NCBI GenBank assembly: GCA_017654935.2
Contig: CM065712.1
Span: forward strand, 27,768,459-27,832,458
Reading direction: 5' to 3'
Source of the DNA: Phymorhynchus buccinoides
Taxonomy: Eukaryota; Mollusca; Gastropoda; Neogastropoda; Raphitomidae
DNA: 64,000 nucleotides
In this document: positions 1 to 11,402 of the stretch, in pieces
Numbering within the stretch: the stretch's first letter is position 1
How the letters are laid out: every line of letters starts with the position of its first letter
Notes under the pieces: generated by a model
Seen by the model: only the letters and a program-made list of their open reading frames with translations
What the model was told of the DNA's origin: nothing
Databases searched by the model: none
Position numbers and translations under genes: made by a program

Positions 1-507
1 AATCGCTTCACATTTTGTGGTGGTGGTGTATCATGTTACACAAAATGGTCCCATGTAAACATTGTGACCGTGCTGAAATTGACCTTGGAGTTTGACCTTG
101 AAAACCGGTCAGAAGAAGGGGTAGTAATTAGGGAAATACTGGCTGGACTGTTTTTTCACTGGTTACTTCCCTTGCATCATAAATGGCAAGAGGGTGAGAG
201 GCGAAAGAGAGAGTGTGTTAGTGAGAGAGAGTGTGTGTGTGAGCGGGTGCGAAGTGTAGCGAGCAGGGATGCTAGTTAACCATAAATTCATACACCACGC
301 GCTTTAGACACACGCATATTTCCGCGTTCTTACCGTTCATCAGTGCCCACGACACGGGCTTAGAACACACAAGTGCATTCACACATGCGCGCGCGCACAC
401 ACACAGAGCACATACTTTTGAATGAACGTGGATGCTTGATTGCATCGCGTGCACGCTGGTGTGTGTGTGTATATGTGGCCTGTCTGTGTGATTGATTGAT
501 TGATTGA
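1..507. other. Non-genic flank with short microsatellites
   Basis: I see no recognisable gene. The stretch holds GA/GT-rich sequence around 200-250, a short CA run near 391-404 and a GATT tetranucleotide run near 490-510 that leads into the LINE. Short open frames here have no recognisable protein features. Confidence 0.5.
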
Positions 508-2791
508 TTGAGTGAGGGAGTGAGTGTATGTGATGGAGTTCACCGATCCTCAGAGGTCAATCATGACCTCGAGTCTGACCATGTTTGTGTTGTGAGTTTG
601 TTTGACATAGAGCTCCCTGTCCACAAACACGTGTACCGCAGCGTCAGAAATATCCGCGCAATCGACAGAACTGTTTTCGGAAATGATATCAAAGTAGAAT
701 TATCTAAGTACACATCTAGTTCTTGTACTGCCGCTGAGTACGATAGCGCCCTTCGGGCAGTATTGGACAAACATGCTCCTGTTTCTTCACGCAAAGTTTC
801 TTCTAGCAGAGAATCAAGTCCTTGGTTTAGTGTGATGCCTAACGAAATAAAAGAAGCAAAGAAAAAACGAAGACAGGCCCAAGCACAATCAGATTCTTCA
901 GGGCTCACTGTACATAAACAAATATATAATAAAGCTAAAAATTGTGTGACTTTCTTGACAGATCAGGCAAAAACGATGTACTACAGTACCAAAATTGCAG
1001 CGGCAAGATCTAGTAAAGAACTGTATTCTATTACAAACAAACTGTGTGCAAGGGTTAAACCTACCAAACTTCCGACTGTTTACCCCCCACCATCATTGCC
1101 ATGTGTGTTTTCTGATTTCTTTCATTCCAAAATTGAGAACATTAGGAAAGAGCTTGACTTGCAGCCCACTGTTTCACACCCCCTAGGCAAAGATTTTGTA
1201 GGCTCCCCTCTTGTTGTTTTTTCTCCTGTGTCTGAGAAAGATGTCTTTGATGTTTTGAAAAGATCTGCCCCCAAGACGTGTGACCTTGACCCTTTACCAA
1301 CCCCTTTGTTGTATGAATGTCTTGATGTTGTTGTGCCTGTCATGACTCAGATCATAAACGACTCTTTACTGAGTGGTGTTTTCCCTGACCTGTACAAAAC
1401 TGCTCTTGTTAAACCCTTGATAAAGAAGCCTACCGTGGATCATAATGACTTGAAAAGTTATCGGCCTGTGTCCAACTTAGCGTTTGTCTCCAAAATAATC
1501 GAGAAAATTGTCCTTGCACAATTGTCTAACCATCTGTCAGCAAACAATTTGTTCAACCCCCTCCAGTCTGCCTATCGACCTGCTCACAGCACTGAAACGG
1601 CTCTGACTAAAGTTCTTAACGATCTCCTCTTAGCTCTTGACAATGGAAAAGTGTCAGTCTTGACTCTCCTAGATCTGTCGGCAGCATTTGATACAATAGA
1701 TCACACAATTCTTCTCTCTCGGCTGGAACGTGTTTTTTGAATTCATTCTACAGTTCTACAGTGGTTCCTCATATCTAACAAATCGCTTTCAGATTGTCTT
1801 GATTAACAACTGCAGTTCAGATCCAAAGTTAATTTCTTGTGGTGTACCTCAGGGATCTGTATTGGGGCCAGTTCTCTTTGTCCTGTACACTGCTCCTCTC
1901 TCTGATGTTTTTGCTAGTCACTCTGTTATTGACCATTCCTTTGCTGATGATACCCAGCTTCAAAAATCGGCAGAACCTACCCAACTTGACAGCGCTATTC
2001 AGTCTATGGAATCCTGCCTTCATGATGTCAAATCCTGGATGACATGCAACAAATTAAAACTTAATGATGACAAAACGGAAGCTCTGATTGTTTCCTCTCA
2101 GCGTATGTCTGCAACGATATCTCTTCCAGAAACTCTTACAGTTGGCAATGCTTGTGTTCAGTTTTCTAAGTCAGCAAAGAATCTCGGAGTTACCCTCGAT
2201 TCAAATCTTACAATGCATAAACAGGTTATTAATCTCATACGTTCCATCAATTATGAGCTCAGACGAATCAGTGCTGTTCGACACTTTCTGTCTGTTGCAG
2301 CCACGAAAACTCTTATTTCTGCCTTTATTCTTTCCCGCATTGACTATTGCAACTCTCTTCTCTGTGGCTGTCCTAAGTATCTCCTGCAACGTGTTCAAAA
2401 ACTGCAAAACAGTGCAGCACGCCTCACTCTCAAGATTCCACGTTCTGATCATATAACACCTCATCTTCGTAACTTGCACTGGCTTCCAGTAGAGGCTAGA
2501 ATCAAGTATAAAATAGCTTGCCTTTGTTTCGGTGCTGTTCACTCCTCTGGTCCCGTCTATCTCTCCGAACTAGTAACTGTCTACACACCTGCTCGCTCCC
2601 TACGTTCTTCCTCTGACTGCTGCACACTCAAGGTTCCTCGGGTCCACACGAAATCGTTTGGTGAACGATCCTTCTACTATTTAGCACCTCACTTATGGAA
2701 TTCCCTCCCACAACATGTCCGCTCATCTGACTCTATCTCCGCCTTTCGCTCTGCCCTTAAAACTCACTTGTTTCGGACATATTATGATTGA
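508..2791 (+). pseudogene. LINE ORF2 (endonuclease end, reverse transcriptase), broken by a stop and a frameshift
   Basis: The frame from 508 (410 codons) shows the endonuclease SDH motif, a basic linker, the SYRPVSNL motif and reverse-transcriptase motif A (LLDLSAAFD, catalytic Asp at about residue 388). It stops at a TGA at 1738-1740, where relatives usually have a glycine codon. About 25 bases later the reading shifts to the frame that ends at 2791. That frame carries SSYLTNR, GVPQGSVLGP and the catalytic FADD motif, then the conserved LINE C-terminus. Both catalytic Asp sites look intact, so the lesions are few, but the copy cannot encode a full protein. The ATG at 508 is not a real start, because the element is truncated there. 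The product would nick target DNA and copy the element's RNA. Confidence 0.85.
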
Positions 2792-2812
2792 TTATTGTTT
2801 GTGTGTGAGAAT

Positions 2813-2854
2813 CTGTGTGTGTGTGTGTGTGTGTGTTCCCTGTGCGTGTGTGGG

Positions 2855-2893
<39 letters not shown>
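2813..2893. repeat. GT microsatellite in the LINE 3' UTR
   Basis: An interrupted (GT)n tract is followed by a run of G (about 2895-2904). A second GT tract lies at about 3240-3320 within the same 3' UTR. Both read as cysteine/valine-rich phantom frames. Confidence 0.9.
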
Positions 2894-2894
<1 letters not shown>

Positions 2895-3281
2895 GGGGGG
2901 GGGTCCGTTTTATTGCAGAAATCTTGTAAAAAATGTATTTACAATTATTTTATTATTCATATTTTGTATGTAGAATGTCTACGTCTTGTAAACTTTAAAT
3001 GCTTGTAAATGAGGTAGAAGGGTATTTTTGTTTTTGCAAAATTTGTCTATTATAATTAGTCATGTAATTGGTATGTCGATGGCAGTATGATTTTATTTCA
3101 AGTTGCAGTATTGTATACAAACTTGATTGGAGAATGTGAATGTGGTCTCTATGTTTCTTCTTAGAATGTTCATATTGTAACTATTTTTCTTGTATAATTA
3201 ATTGTGTGCGTACGTGTTGCGAATTGTGTGTATGTCGTGTGCATGTATGTGTATGTGTGTGTACAGGTGTGTGTGTGTGTG

Positions 3282-3312
<31 letters not shown>

Positions 3313-3494
3313 TGTGTGTGAGTAAGGAATTAAGAGAACGTTGTGTGTAGTCATCGTGCGTATTTTACTTTCTAATGATTTATTATTTGTTTGCCTTTAA
3401 TGTTTTTGTTATCAACGTAAAGCGCACTGAGCTCATGTGATAAAGAGCGCTATATAAATTCCCATTATTCTTATGTATGTATGTGGTATATATG

Positions 3495-3700
3495 TGTGTG
3501 CGTGTGAGTGTGAGTTTGGCTGTGTGAGTGTGTGGATGAGTGATTGTCTCTGTGTGTGTGTGTGTGTGTGTGTGTGTCGTGTGCTGCGTGTGCGTGCGAT
3601 GCGTCGTGCGTAGTGCGTGCGTGCGTGTGCGTGCGTGGTGTGCGTGTGCGTGTGTTATGTGTGTGTGTGGTGTGTGTGTGTGGTGTGTGTGTTTGTTTAA

Positions 3701-3736
<36 letters not shown>

Positions 3737-3830
3737 GAGGAGAGAGGAGAGAGAGAGGAGGAGGAGAGGAAGAAGAGAGAGAGAGGGAGAGAGAGAGAGA
3801 GAGTGATGTGTATCGTGTGTCTGATGTGTG
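3495..3830. repeat. Compound GT / GA microsatellite
   Basis: GT-rich sequence with GCGTGC interruptions (3495-3710) passes into GA/GGA-rich sequence (3711-3803). GT/GCGT-rich sequence resumes at 3880-4000. Long His/Thr or Arg/Glu frames on either strand are compositional artefacts. Confidence 0.9.
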
Positions 3831-4019
3831 TTTCGGATTTGTGAGACATTGAGTGATTGATTGATTGACTGAGGTTGTGTGTTTGTTTGTGTGTGTGTGG
3901 GTGTCTGCGCGTGCGTGCGTGTGTGTGTCTGCGCGTGCGCGCGTGCGCCTGTGCTTGTGCGAGAATGAGTGAGTGTGTGTGTATGTGTGCGCGGGGGAGT
4001 GCTCGCGGGAGATATCACT

Positions 4020-5151
4020 GTGCTCGATAAGTGTGAAGAATGAAAATTCCTGGAGCATGGAAAGAAAACAAATTCGTTCGTTCAATTACGTTTATTTTGA
4101 TAGGCATTTAAAAGGACGAGAAACACGTTATGATGAGGTAACGGATTGAAATTCCATGTTCCATCATCAGCTTATTCTGTATTTTCTGTTCAAACGATCC
4201 AGATTCTTTTCTTTTTAAAATACAGCATTCCTAACAAAAATCCTCTTCTCTTCAAATGAATAATCATTCTGCTGTACACCCTTGCATACACAACACAAAT
4301 ATTAACATCATAAGCACGAGTAAAACGAAGACAAAGGCTGCTTTCGCTATTATAATTATGCGAACTGAGCAACAACTTTAGATTATTTTCGTATTATTAT
4401 TTTAAACAAATTCAATCAGAAGTCGTCAAAGATAACAACAAGTAGCAACACATAACATAATTTGAAGACATTCGCTTTAAACGACATTTAATCAGAAATA
4501 TTCATCGAAGCATATCTATTTATAATCTAATACGAACGAACGAACGAACGACATTTTTTTATTTATACAGGTAATGAGCTAAGTATATATACTTGGTTTA
4601 CACCAGCACGTGGAACAGTTCCTCCTCTTAAAAACAAAATTCAGTGTATAGATAATACTCACCCATGAAGTCTTTTCCATATCAGCAAGCTTGTTAGTCT
4701 AAGCTTCGGGTCTTTGATGATATTGCAGTATTGCAGGACGACACACTCTCTTACATAATAATATAAATTTCCCAATAAACTGTACAAATACCAGGTTTGG
4801 AGGACATTAAGCACACTTTATTCGTCTTTTGAATGAAACAATATTCTGAAGCATACATAATAAAAAAAAAGTGTCACATAATAAATAACACTTACTCAGA
4901 GCTAAAAGCTTTAAAAGACAACAATAGACCATAATTACTTATTGCTGAAAGAACAGGCCATGTGAAATTTGCAAATAGTGGACTCCACTAACAGTGCTGT
5001 TTGTCACGGACAAAGTGCAGTTGTTCCAAAATAAAATATTTAAATGATGGGACTACGTGAGGTCCTGCAATATATCAATGTCGAAGAAAATGTTTGATTG
5101 TGGGGGGAAATCCCTTAAGAATTCAAACACAAACAAAATATAAAAAAAAAA
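4020..5151. other. AT-rich intergenic sequence, nothing recognised
   Basis: No coding frame or repeat family that I can name was seen. A short GAAC tetranucleotide run lies near 4535-4552. Confidence 0.4.
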
Positions 5152-5375
5152 TTCGATGGCTTGGAGTCAAAACGGAACATTGCATATTATTGAATTCGTA
5201 CGAAAACTAATAACTTGTATCAAAAAAACAGACTGCAGCAATATAAGCAAGCATAAACATCCTTTATATAGTTCTGCAGTCATTGTTGATACAATTTATT
5301 AGTTTTTGTATAAGTCCAATAAAAACACGTCATGGACTATCTAAAGATAGTCCGTTTTGACTCCAAGCCATCGAA
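5152..5375. mobile_element. 224 bp foldback MITE-like element
   Basis: A perfect 25 bp inverted repeat (5152-5176 and 5351-5375, beginning TTCGATGGCTTGGAGTCAAA) bounds the element. The homology continues inward: the sequence around 5199-5240 pairs imperfectly with about 5272-5312, sharing AAAACTAATAA, TGTATCAA and GACTGCAG in reverse complement. The whole element is therefore a long imperfect palindrome with no coding capacity, as expected of a non-autonomous DNA transposon. The flanks are A-rich, so I cannot fix the target-site duplication. No second copy was seen in the window. Confidence 0.75.
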
Positions 5376-5833
5376 ATAAAAGTAAAAGTAGATACGCTCT
5401 GAAGCCGGAGAAAGTTAGAAGGAAATACATCTTAAAAATAATGTTCAGTGTATAAGAGAACTGTAGAGTCAATCTGGCAAAGTTAGTCTGTGGGGATCAA
5501 TATAACCCTCCTGACTGTATCTCAGAGTTATCCCCCATTTATCTGATGACGTCATCAGTGATGTCATCAAAGTCAGCTACGTGATGCGTGTTAGGGCAGT
5601 CAAGGGGGGCTACACGCTATTTCGCTTGTAAATTTTTCTGTCACATTGACCAAGCAAAACTTCTTTGTAAACTGGCTTGTAGGGATGTATTACAGTTGGC
5701 GCAGTCATCACAGCACTGGTCAGTTTAAAAGCAAGCAAAAAAATGCCAAACACTCACCCCCTTCAAAAACACGCCCCTCAGACAAATTCACAGCCCTCAC
5801 AGCAAATTTATCTGTTTGTTTGTTGCTGTATTT
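5376..5833. other. Intergenic sequence, nothing recognised
   Basis: No gene, RNA or repeat family was recognised in this stretch. Confidence 0.35.
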
Positions 5834-6072
5834 GTGATGCAGCACAGGAAAAACAAGGCTAATGTGTAAATGATCACTTTTGCCCTATTAATATTTCAGA
5901 AAGGCCAGAGACAACAGATTAACAGGCAAAAAAAAAAACAGAATTCATCTATCTCTAAAGTTTATTTTTAACAAATTTCAATCACTCACATACTCTCTCC
6001 TTTCTCTCTCTCTCTCTATTGCTCTCTTTGTGGCCTGCCCGACTTTAGCATTGTTTTCTGTGCTGACACACA
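5834..6072. mobile_element. MITE copy (GTGATGCAGC terminal-inverted-repeat family)
   Basis: This is a diverged, reverse-oriented copy of the elements at 46993-47225 and 59829-60057. The left end (GTGATGCAGCACAGG) is clear and the right end (about 6047-6072) is degraded. It abuts the assembly gap, and repeats of this kind can break assemblies. It is more diverged than the two later copies are from each other. Confidence 0.75.
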
Positions 6073-6078
6073 TTGGTT

Positions 6079-6578
6079 NNNNNNNNNNNNNNNNNNNNNN
6101 NNNNNNNNNNNNNNNNNNNNNNNNNNNNNNNNNNNNNNNNNNNNNNNNNNNNNNNNNNNNNNNNNNNNNNNNNNNNNNNNNNNNNNNNNNNNNNNNNNNN
6201 NNNNNNNNNNNNNNNNNNNNNNNNNNNNNNNNNNNNNNNNNNNNNNNNNNNNNNNNNNNNNNNNNNNNNNNNNNNNNNNNNNNNNNNNNNNNNNNNNNNN
6301 NNNNNNNNNNNNNNNNNNNNNNNNNNNNNNNNNNNNNNNNNNNNNNNNNNNNNNNNNNNNNNNNNNNNNNNNNNNNNNNNNNNNNNNNNNNNNNNNNNNN
6401 NNNNNNNNNNNNNNNNNNNNNNNNNNNNNNNNNNNNNNNNNNNNNNNNNNNNNNNNNNNNNNNNNNNNNNNNNNNNNNNNNNNNNNNNNNNNNNNNNNNN
6501 NNNNNNNNNNNNNNNNNNNNNNNNNNNNNNNNNNNNNNNNNNNNNNNNNNNNNNNNNNNNNNNNNNNNNNNNNNNNNN
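6079..6578. other. Assembly gap (500 N)
   Basis: There are exactly 500 N. The uniform size, shared with the other two gaps, indicates a placeholder of unknown true length. Confidence 0.99.
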
Positions 6579-8785
6579 AAGAGTGCTTCTTTTTGACGAA
6601 TTTGACGAGGTTTCCCCCGAGCGGACGACCTTTGACGAGTGGTGAACGATCTGGGTCTCTTTTCTCTGGGTTTTGTGTCTATTAATTAGGACCCGTACTC
6701 CTCGGGTCTCTCTTCATCGTGACTCTGTTTGGTAGCACGAGTCAAAAATTACGAGAAGCTCTCGGCGAAGGAGGTGGTTTAAGAACGAAGGTTAAGGCGA
6801 AGCAAGGTTTTTTGGGGTTTTTAATTAATTAAGAAGGGATTTACCGGCCGAACGGTTAATTTAATTTTTTAACGCGAAAGGTTTTTAATTTGTTTTTAAA
6901 GCGAAGAAAAGGCGTTAGAAAGGAACGAAGAAGAGACGCAAGGTTTTTTTTTCAAGTAAGCGAATAAAAGGAAGGTGTTTTTTTAATTTTAATTTTAGGT
7001 TTTAAAGGTTTATTCGAAGGTGGTTTTAACGGTTAATTACGAACCGAAGGTTTCAGGTTATTATTATTTAAAAAAGAGGTTATAAGGTTTTAATTGTTTT
7101 AATTTATTTTACTTACTTTAATTATTTAAGGCCGTTAATTTTTTTTTTTTTAAAATAATAAGGCTAATTAAAATTAAGTAAAAAAAATGTTAAGGCTTTT
7201 ACTAATCTAATAATAATCTATTATAATAATGAAATTCAGGTTGTCTCACGTCTCATTGTACAACAAACCACACAAAGCCACCCAGTTCTCAGTGTAGTTT
7301 GACAAGGGTCAGTCATCTCCACTCCGCCCACCACCACACACCGAACCAGGGACCAAGAAACAACACACAAACACGAAAGCTACCAACACACAACCAAAAA
7401 AAAAGCACCAAAAGACGTTTCCTTCGTTTACAGTTAACCAGGTTTAAATTAACGCCTCTACATAAGTCACGTACCGGTTTTTTTTGTCAACGCCCTTTCT
7501 TTTTACTTGTGTACCTTTTTTGCTATTGATTTCTTACTCAGGTAATAACGCCCAAAAGTTTAAAGAAATGTCAAAGTAGTACGTCGACGTAAAGCAAAGT
7601 ACAAAAAAGTAGTCAAAAAGTAACGCGTAACCCGCAGAGCGAGTTCAAGTAACGGTTTCCGGTTTTTTTTTCGCGGGTCCCCCGCAAAATATATTTTACT
7701 TTGTGGCTGGTTTGAATGGAAGCTGTGTCTTTGAAAATCACATGTCTCCCTTATTTTTACTTTTTGGACCCCTACCACACCTCCCACTCACATAACACTT
7801 TTCCCAAGGCACTACTCTACCCTCTACTAATCTCACACTTCCCTTTACTGTCCATATTCTAAAATTATGACCTAGACCTTTTGTTGAACTCCTTGATCGG
7901 GTTTTTATGATGCAATCAACCATTAGCCAAAAGAAGTAAGAAAAAAAAGAAAGTAGTACAAAAGTTAAAAACGAAGCGGGAAAAGTAGTTTACACTACTA
8001 CATACATGCCCAGCTGTTGAGTATTTGAAGAGTAAAGTTTTCTTTGAATAAGTTTGAAAAAAGTTTTGAAATATCAAGAAGTCCCCAACACCCCAAAGAA
8101 AAAAAAACCCAAAAGACCAACGGTGTGGACATTTATAAGCCCTTATGTTTAACAAGAGTTTTGGTTTTTTTTCAAGGCGTCATTACGCCACAAGGTGTAA
8201 GAAGCGTCATGATGGCGACAATTTATGCTCGCGGTAATTTGCCTTCCTCTCATGGTGACAGCCACCACAACAAAACTGGGGGGAACGATCGATATAAGCA
8301 GAGTTCAGGGGAGATATGAGTGTGTGGGACAAAAAACCCAATCATTAGACCTCTACCACTTTCAAGGCATTACCGATCTCCCGACCTGACCTGACCTTCA
8401 TTTGGTACGCCATCATCAGAACGTCCCATAAGCGAAAGTACTATCAATTACCAAGTTTTTCAAGAATCTAGGATCAGCGGTTGTGGAGTTATGGCCCCTT
8501 AACGATTTTCGGATTGTTCAAGGTCATTACACCAAGTCAAGGTCAGGACGGCCAAAAAAGTTTTGCACAGATGCCTTCCTCTATGGGGACCACACCACCA
8601 CACAATTTAAAGCGATTCGGTCAAGTAGTTCGGGAGACCTTGGGACAGCCCGCAAAGAAATCCCCCTCCCCCACAACAAAGAAACAAAAAAAAGGAACAA
8701 ACCCGAAAGAAAAACATAACTCCTTTGCCATAGTAGATCGGCAAAGGACAAAACGGAAAAAAACTGCATAGCATACTTAGTTCAA
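6579..8785. other. Unassigned sequence of unusual texture
   Basis: The first ~1.5 kb is rich in T and A homopolymer runs, TTAATTAA-like words and CGAAG/AACG words, with more CpG than the surrounding AT-rich DNA. 8160-8780 looks more ordinary. I found no coding region with recognisable features; the open frames are short. Its position beside a gap leaves open low-quality consensus. Confidence 0.35.
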
Positions 8786-8799
8786 TCAGAGAGGTTTCA

Positions 8800-9020
8800 T
8801 CCCCCCATTCACCCCCTCAAGCCCCACCCCCCTGCTGAACCACCCCCCCAAACACACACCCGCTACCCCCCCACTCATCCCCCCCCTCCACCCAGCCCCC
8901 CCCTCCTCCCCCTCCCGCCTCCCCTGAACCCCCTCCCCCTCATCCCCTCCCTCCTCCCCCTCCCCCTCAACCCAGCCCCCCAACCTCCCTCCATACCAAC
9001 CCCCCCACCCCCAACCCCCG
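8800..9020. repeat. C-rich tract with G-quadruplex potential on the minus strand
   Basis: The tract is dominated by runs of four to seven C, separated by short A/T-containing spacers, with a second poly-C run at about 9077-9090. The minus strand therefore has many closely spaced G runs. The glycine-rich minus-strand frame here is compositional. Confidence 0.8.
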
Positions 9021-9356
9021 ATCACAGCTCACACGCATTGCGTTGTAATCCGAGCTGCGTGTGGAGCTGTGTGTGGCCCCCCCCCCCCCCTCCCCACGCC
9101 CCCTTGGCGGAGGTTCCCAAAAAGTAAGGGACGGATGGACCTTCCGAGGGTGACAAGGGGCTTGATGCCAAAATTGGTGTCGATCGGTTTGAGAACTACA
9201 GCTACCACCGCACCTACACAGTCAGATTTCGAAATTAATATAAGAATTCCAAGCAGAGGACGTTGTTTCATTTTATGTTTTTTTTGCCACAGTTGAACCG
9301 TTCAAAGAACGCGCGGAGACAAGCTATTAAAGGGCAGACACATCACTAAAATCGTA

Positions 9357-9548
9357 CTACGGTACGATACGATTTCTGATAACGTGGTCCTCTAAGAAAA
9401 CAAATGTGATTCGTTGATCGGAATCGGTGTACAGCATACGATGTTGGCTGACGTGTGGCTGGCCTTTTAAGACGACCTCGGACCCGGCAGAGAGGACACA
9501 GTCGAACTCCAGATCATTCTGGACGCGTTGCGGTTGGTTGGTGCTCAA
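9357..9548 (-). CDS. Short hypothetical frame, possibly an exon remnant
   Basis: A 63-codon minus-strand frame has mixed, protein-like composition (for example LEFDCVLSAG and ITFVFLEDHV), unlike the repeat-driven frames nearby. I do not recognise it. A possible splice acceptor (CGTCCAG) precedes the AATGATCTGG segment, but the pyrimidine tract is weak and no good donor was seen. It could be chance. Confidence 0.18.
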   Translation of the reverse strand: MSTNQPQRVQNDLEFDCVLSAGSEVVLKGQPHVSQHRMLYTDSDQRITFVFLEDHVIRNRIVP

Positions 9549-9626
9549 TTAATTATCTGTTGCTCAGGACCGTGTACTGGTCCTGCAAAAGCAAAATATA
9601 ATTATCCATACAACCCAATTAAGCCC

Positions 9627-9952
9627 ACACCACACACACCGCAATACACGTACACACACATACACATGTACACACACACACACCACATCAACACACACAC
9701 AACACACACACACACACACCACACACCACAACACACTAATACACTACACACACACGCGCGCACACACACATACTAAGACACCACACACACATGCCACACA
9801 CACATAACTGAAATAGCACACACGAATGCACCCAAGCACACACAAGCACACACAACACATAAAACCACACACACACCACTACAACCACCACACACACACA
9901 CGTATCACACACGACACACAGAACACACGCGTAAACACACAGTGACACACAC

Positions 9953-9993
<41 letters not shown>

Positions 9994-11003
9994 ATACGCC
10001 ACGCACACACGGCACACGGCACACAAACAGCACACACAAACAGCACACACGCATACACACACAGCACACACACACACACACACCAAAGAGCACACACCAC
10101 AGAAAGCACACACACCACGCCCACACACGACACACACAGCACACACGCGTACACACACGCACACACAGCTCACACATGTACACACACACACACCAGCACA
10201 CACCAACACACGTACACACACGCACACCACACAGCACACGCGCGTACACACACACAGAACACAACACACACACACAGCACACACACACGTAACCACGCAC
10301 ACACCATACACAACCACACACGAGCGTACACACAACACACACACACACACACACACACACATCACACACACACACACCACACACAGCACACAAACACATA
10401 CCACGTACATACACGACACAACCACGGCATACGCGTACACACACACATACCAGCACACACACACACAACACACACGTACACACAAAGCACCACGCGTACA
10501 CACAACACACAGCACGCGCACACAGCACACACACCACACACGTACATACACCACACACACAACAGGGGACACAGCGTACCACACACACACACAAACAGCC
10601 ACACACACACACATACACAGAGCACACACACACGTACACACGCACACACAAGCACACACACAGCACACACGCGTAAATACCAGCACACACGCGTACACAC
10701 AACACATACACACACACACACGTCACACACGCGCACCACACACAGCACACACGCCATACACAAACGCACACATACACACACCACTATCACACACGGCATA
10801 CACACACCGCACGCCTACACGTACTAACGACACACGCACACATACACATCACACACACACACTGCGTGCTAACACACATATACACACACACACACACACA
10901 TGTGTACACACAGCACACACACGTACACACACACACACACACACTCACGCACTGCACACAACACCACACCACACAACACACCACACACACACACACACAC
11001 TCA
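9627..11003. repeat. 1.4 kb imperfect CA-rich tract
   Basis: Alternating CA dominates for about 1.38 kb, with regular interruptions such as GCACAC, ACGCGTAC and CACCAC. The minus strand stays open over hundreds of codons of Cys/Val because TG/GT repeats have no stops; these frames are not genes. The alternating purine-pyrimidine sequence has Z-DNA potential. Confidence 0.95.
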
Positions 11004-11288
11004 TATCCAGCTTTGGAAATGCAAGATTAATTTAGTTCATGCGTTAATTGACTTTAATTTTGTTTTCTTTTTCACTATTGTTTATTTACTCGTTGCTATT
11101 AGTTTGTTAGGAATTTGTTACACACACGCACTCATATTCACATACACACACACGCACGCGCGCACACACCTCGTACCCCCTCCCCCCCCCACCAGTCTAA
11201 TATCACCATTGTGTGGAACAGACTTTAATTAAATAAAATCAAACTCAAACACACAGAACAAGCAACGCGTGCACATGCAGACTCTTAC

Positions 11289-11402
11289 TTCGCAGCGATA
11301 AGAGGCAAATTGTGTAATGCACCCCATGCGGGAAACCGAAGCAAGGATGGCAGCATAAAGTTCAACACGTTGGACAGCTGTAGGTTTTACAAGCCAGGAA
11401 CG
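11289..11402 (-). CDS. Candidate orphan exon, 114 nt, phase 0-0
   Basis: On the minus strand, CACCATTTTCAG immediately precedes a 114 nt stretch that is open for 38 codons (from RSWLVKPTAV to FASYRCE). It is followed at once by GTAAGAGT, a strong splice-donor match. The length is a multiple of three, so it would be a symmetrical exon. The composition is protein-like and not repetitive. I do not recognise the peptide and saw no partner exon nearby. It could be an exon of a gene with long introns, a pseudogene piece or a chance arrangement. Confidence 0.35.

Larger units (their letters stand above)
508..3475 (+). mobile_element. 5'-truncated L2/CR1-like non-LTR retrotransposon (LINE)
   Basis: The element starts inside the endonuclease domain: the SDH motif of the apurinic-type endonuclease is visible at residues 23-25 of the first frame. 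It then runs through the reverse transcriptase and a long C-terminal region to a stop at 2789-2791. The 3' UTR (2792-3475) carries GT microsatellites. It ends with AGCGCACTGAGC followed by GCGCTATATAAAT and ATTATT at about 3420-3470, a form of 3' terminus I know from L2/CR1 LINEs and the SINEs that share it. The L2-like assignment rests on the remembered C-terminal pattern (LHWLPV, YKI, RSF, LWNSLP, KTHLF) and was not searched. The 5' boundary is soft, near 500-540. Confidence 0.85.

Noticed and set aside
508..570. ATG at 508 as the true LINE start codon
   Set aside because: The frame begins inside the endonuclease domain, just before its SDH motif, so the upstream part of the protein is missing.
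1738..1740. TGA as a selenocysteine or programmed read-through site in the LINE
   Set aside because: A frameshift follows within about 30 bases and no downstream hairpin was seen; ordinary decay explains it.
6030..6645. Open frames crossing the N gaps here, at 25.7-26.4 kb and at 50.0-50.8 kb
   Set aside because: N codons carry no information. Only the part after 26244 is supported by real sequence.
9736..10805. Long Cys/Val-rich open frames in the CA tract
   Set aside because: They are compositional artefacts of GT repeats, present in several frames at once.
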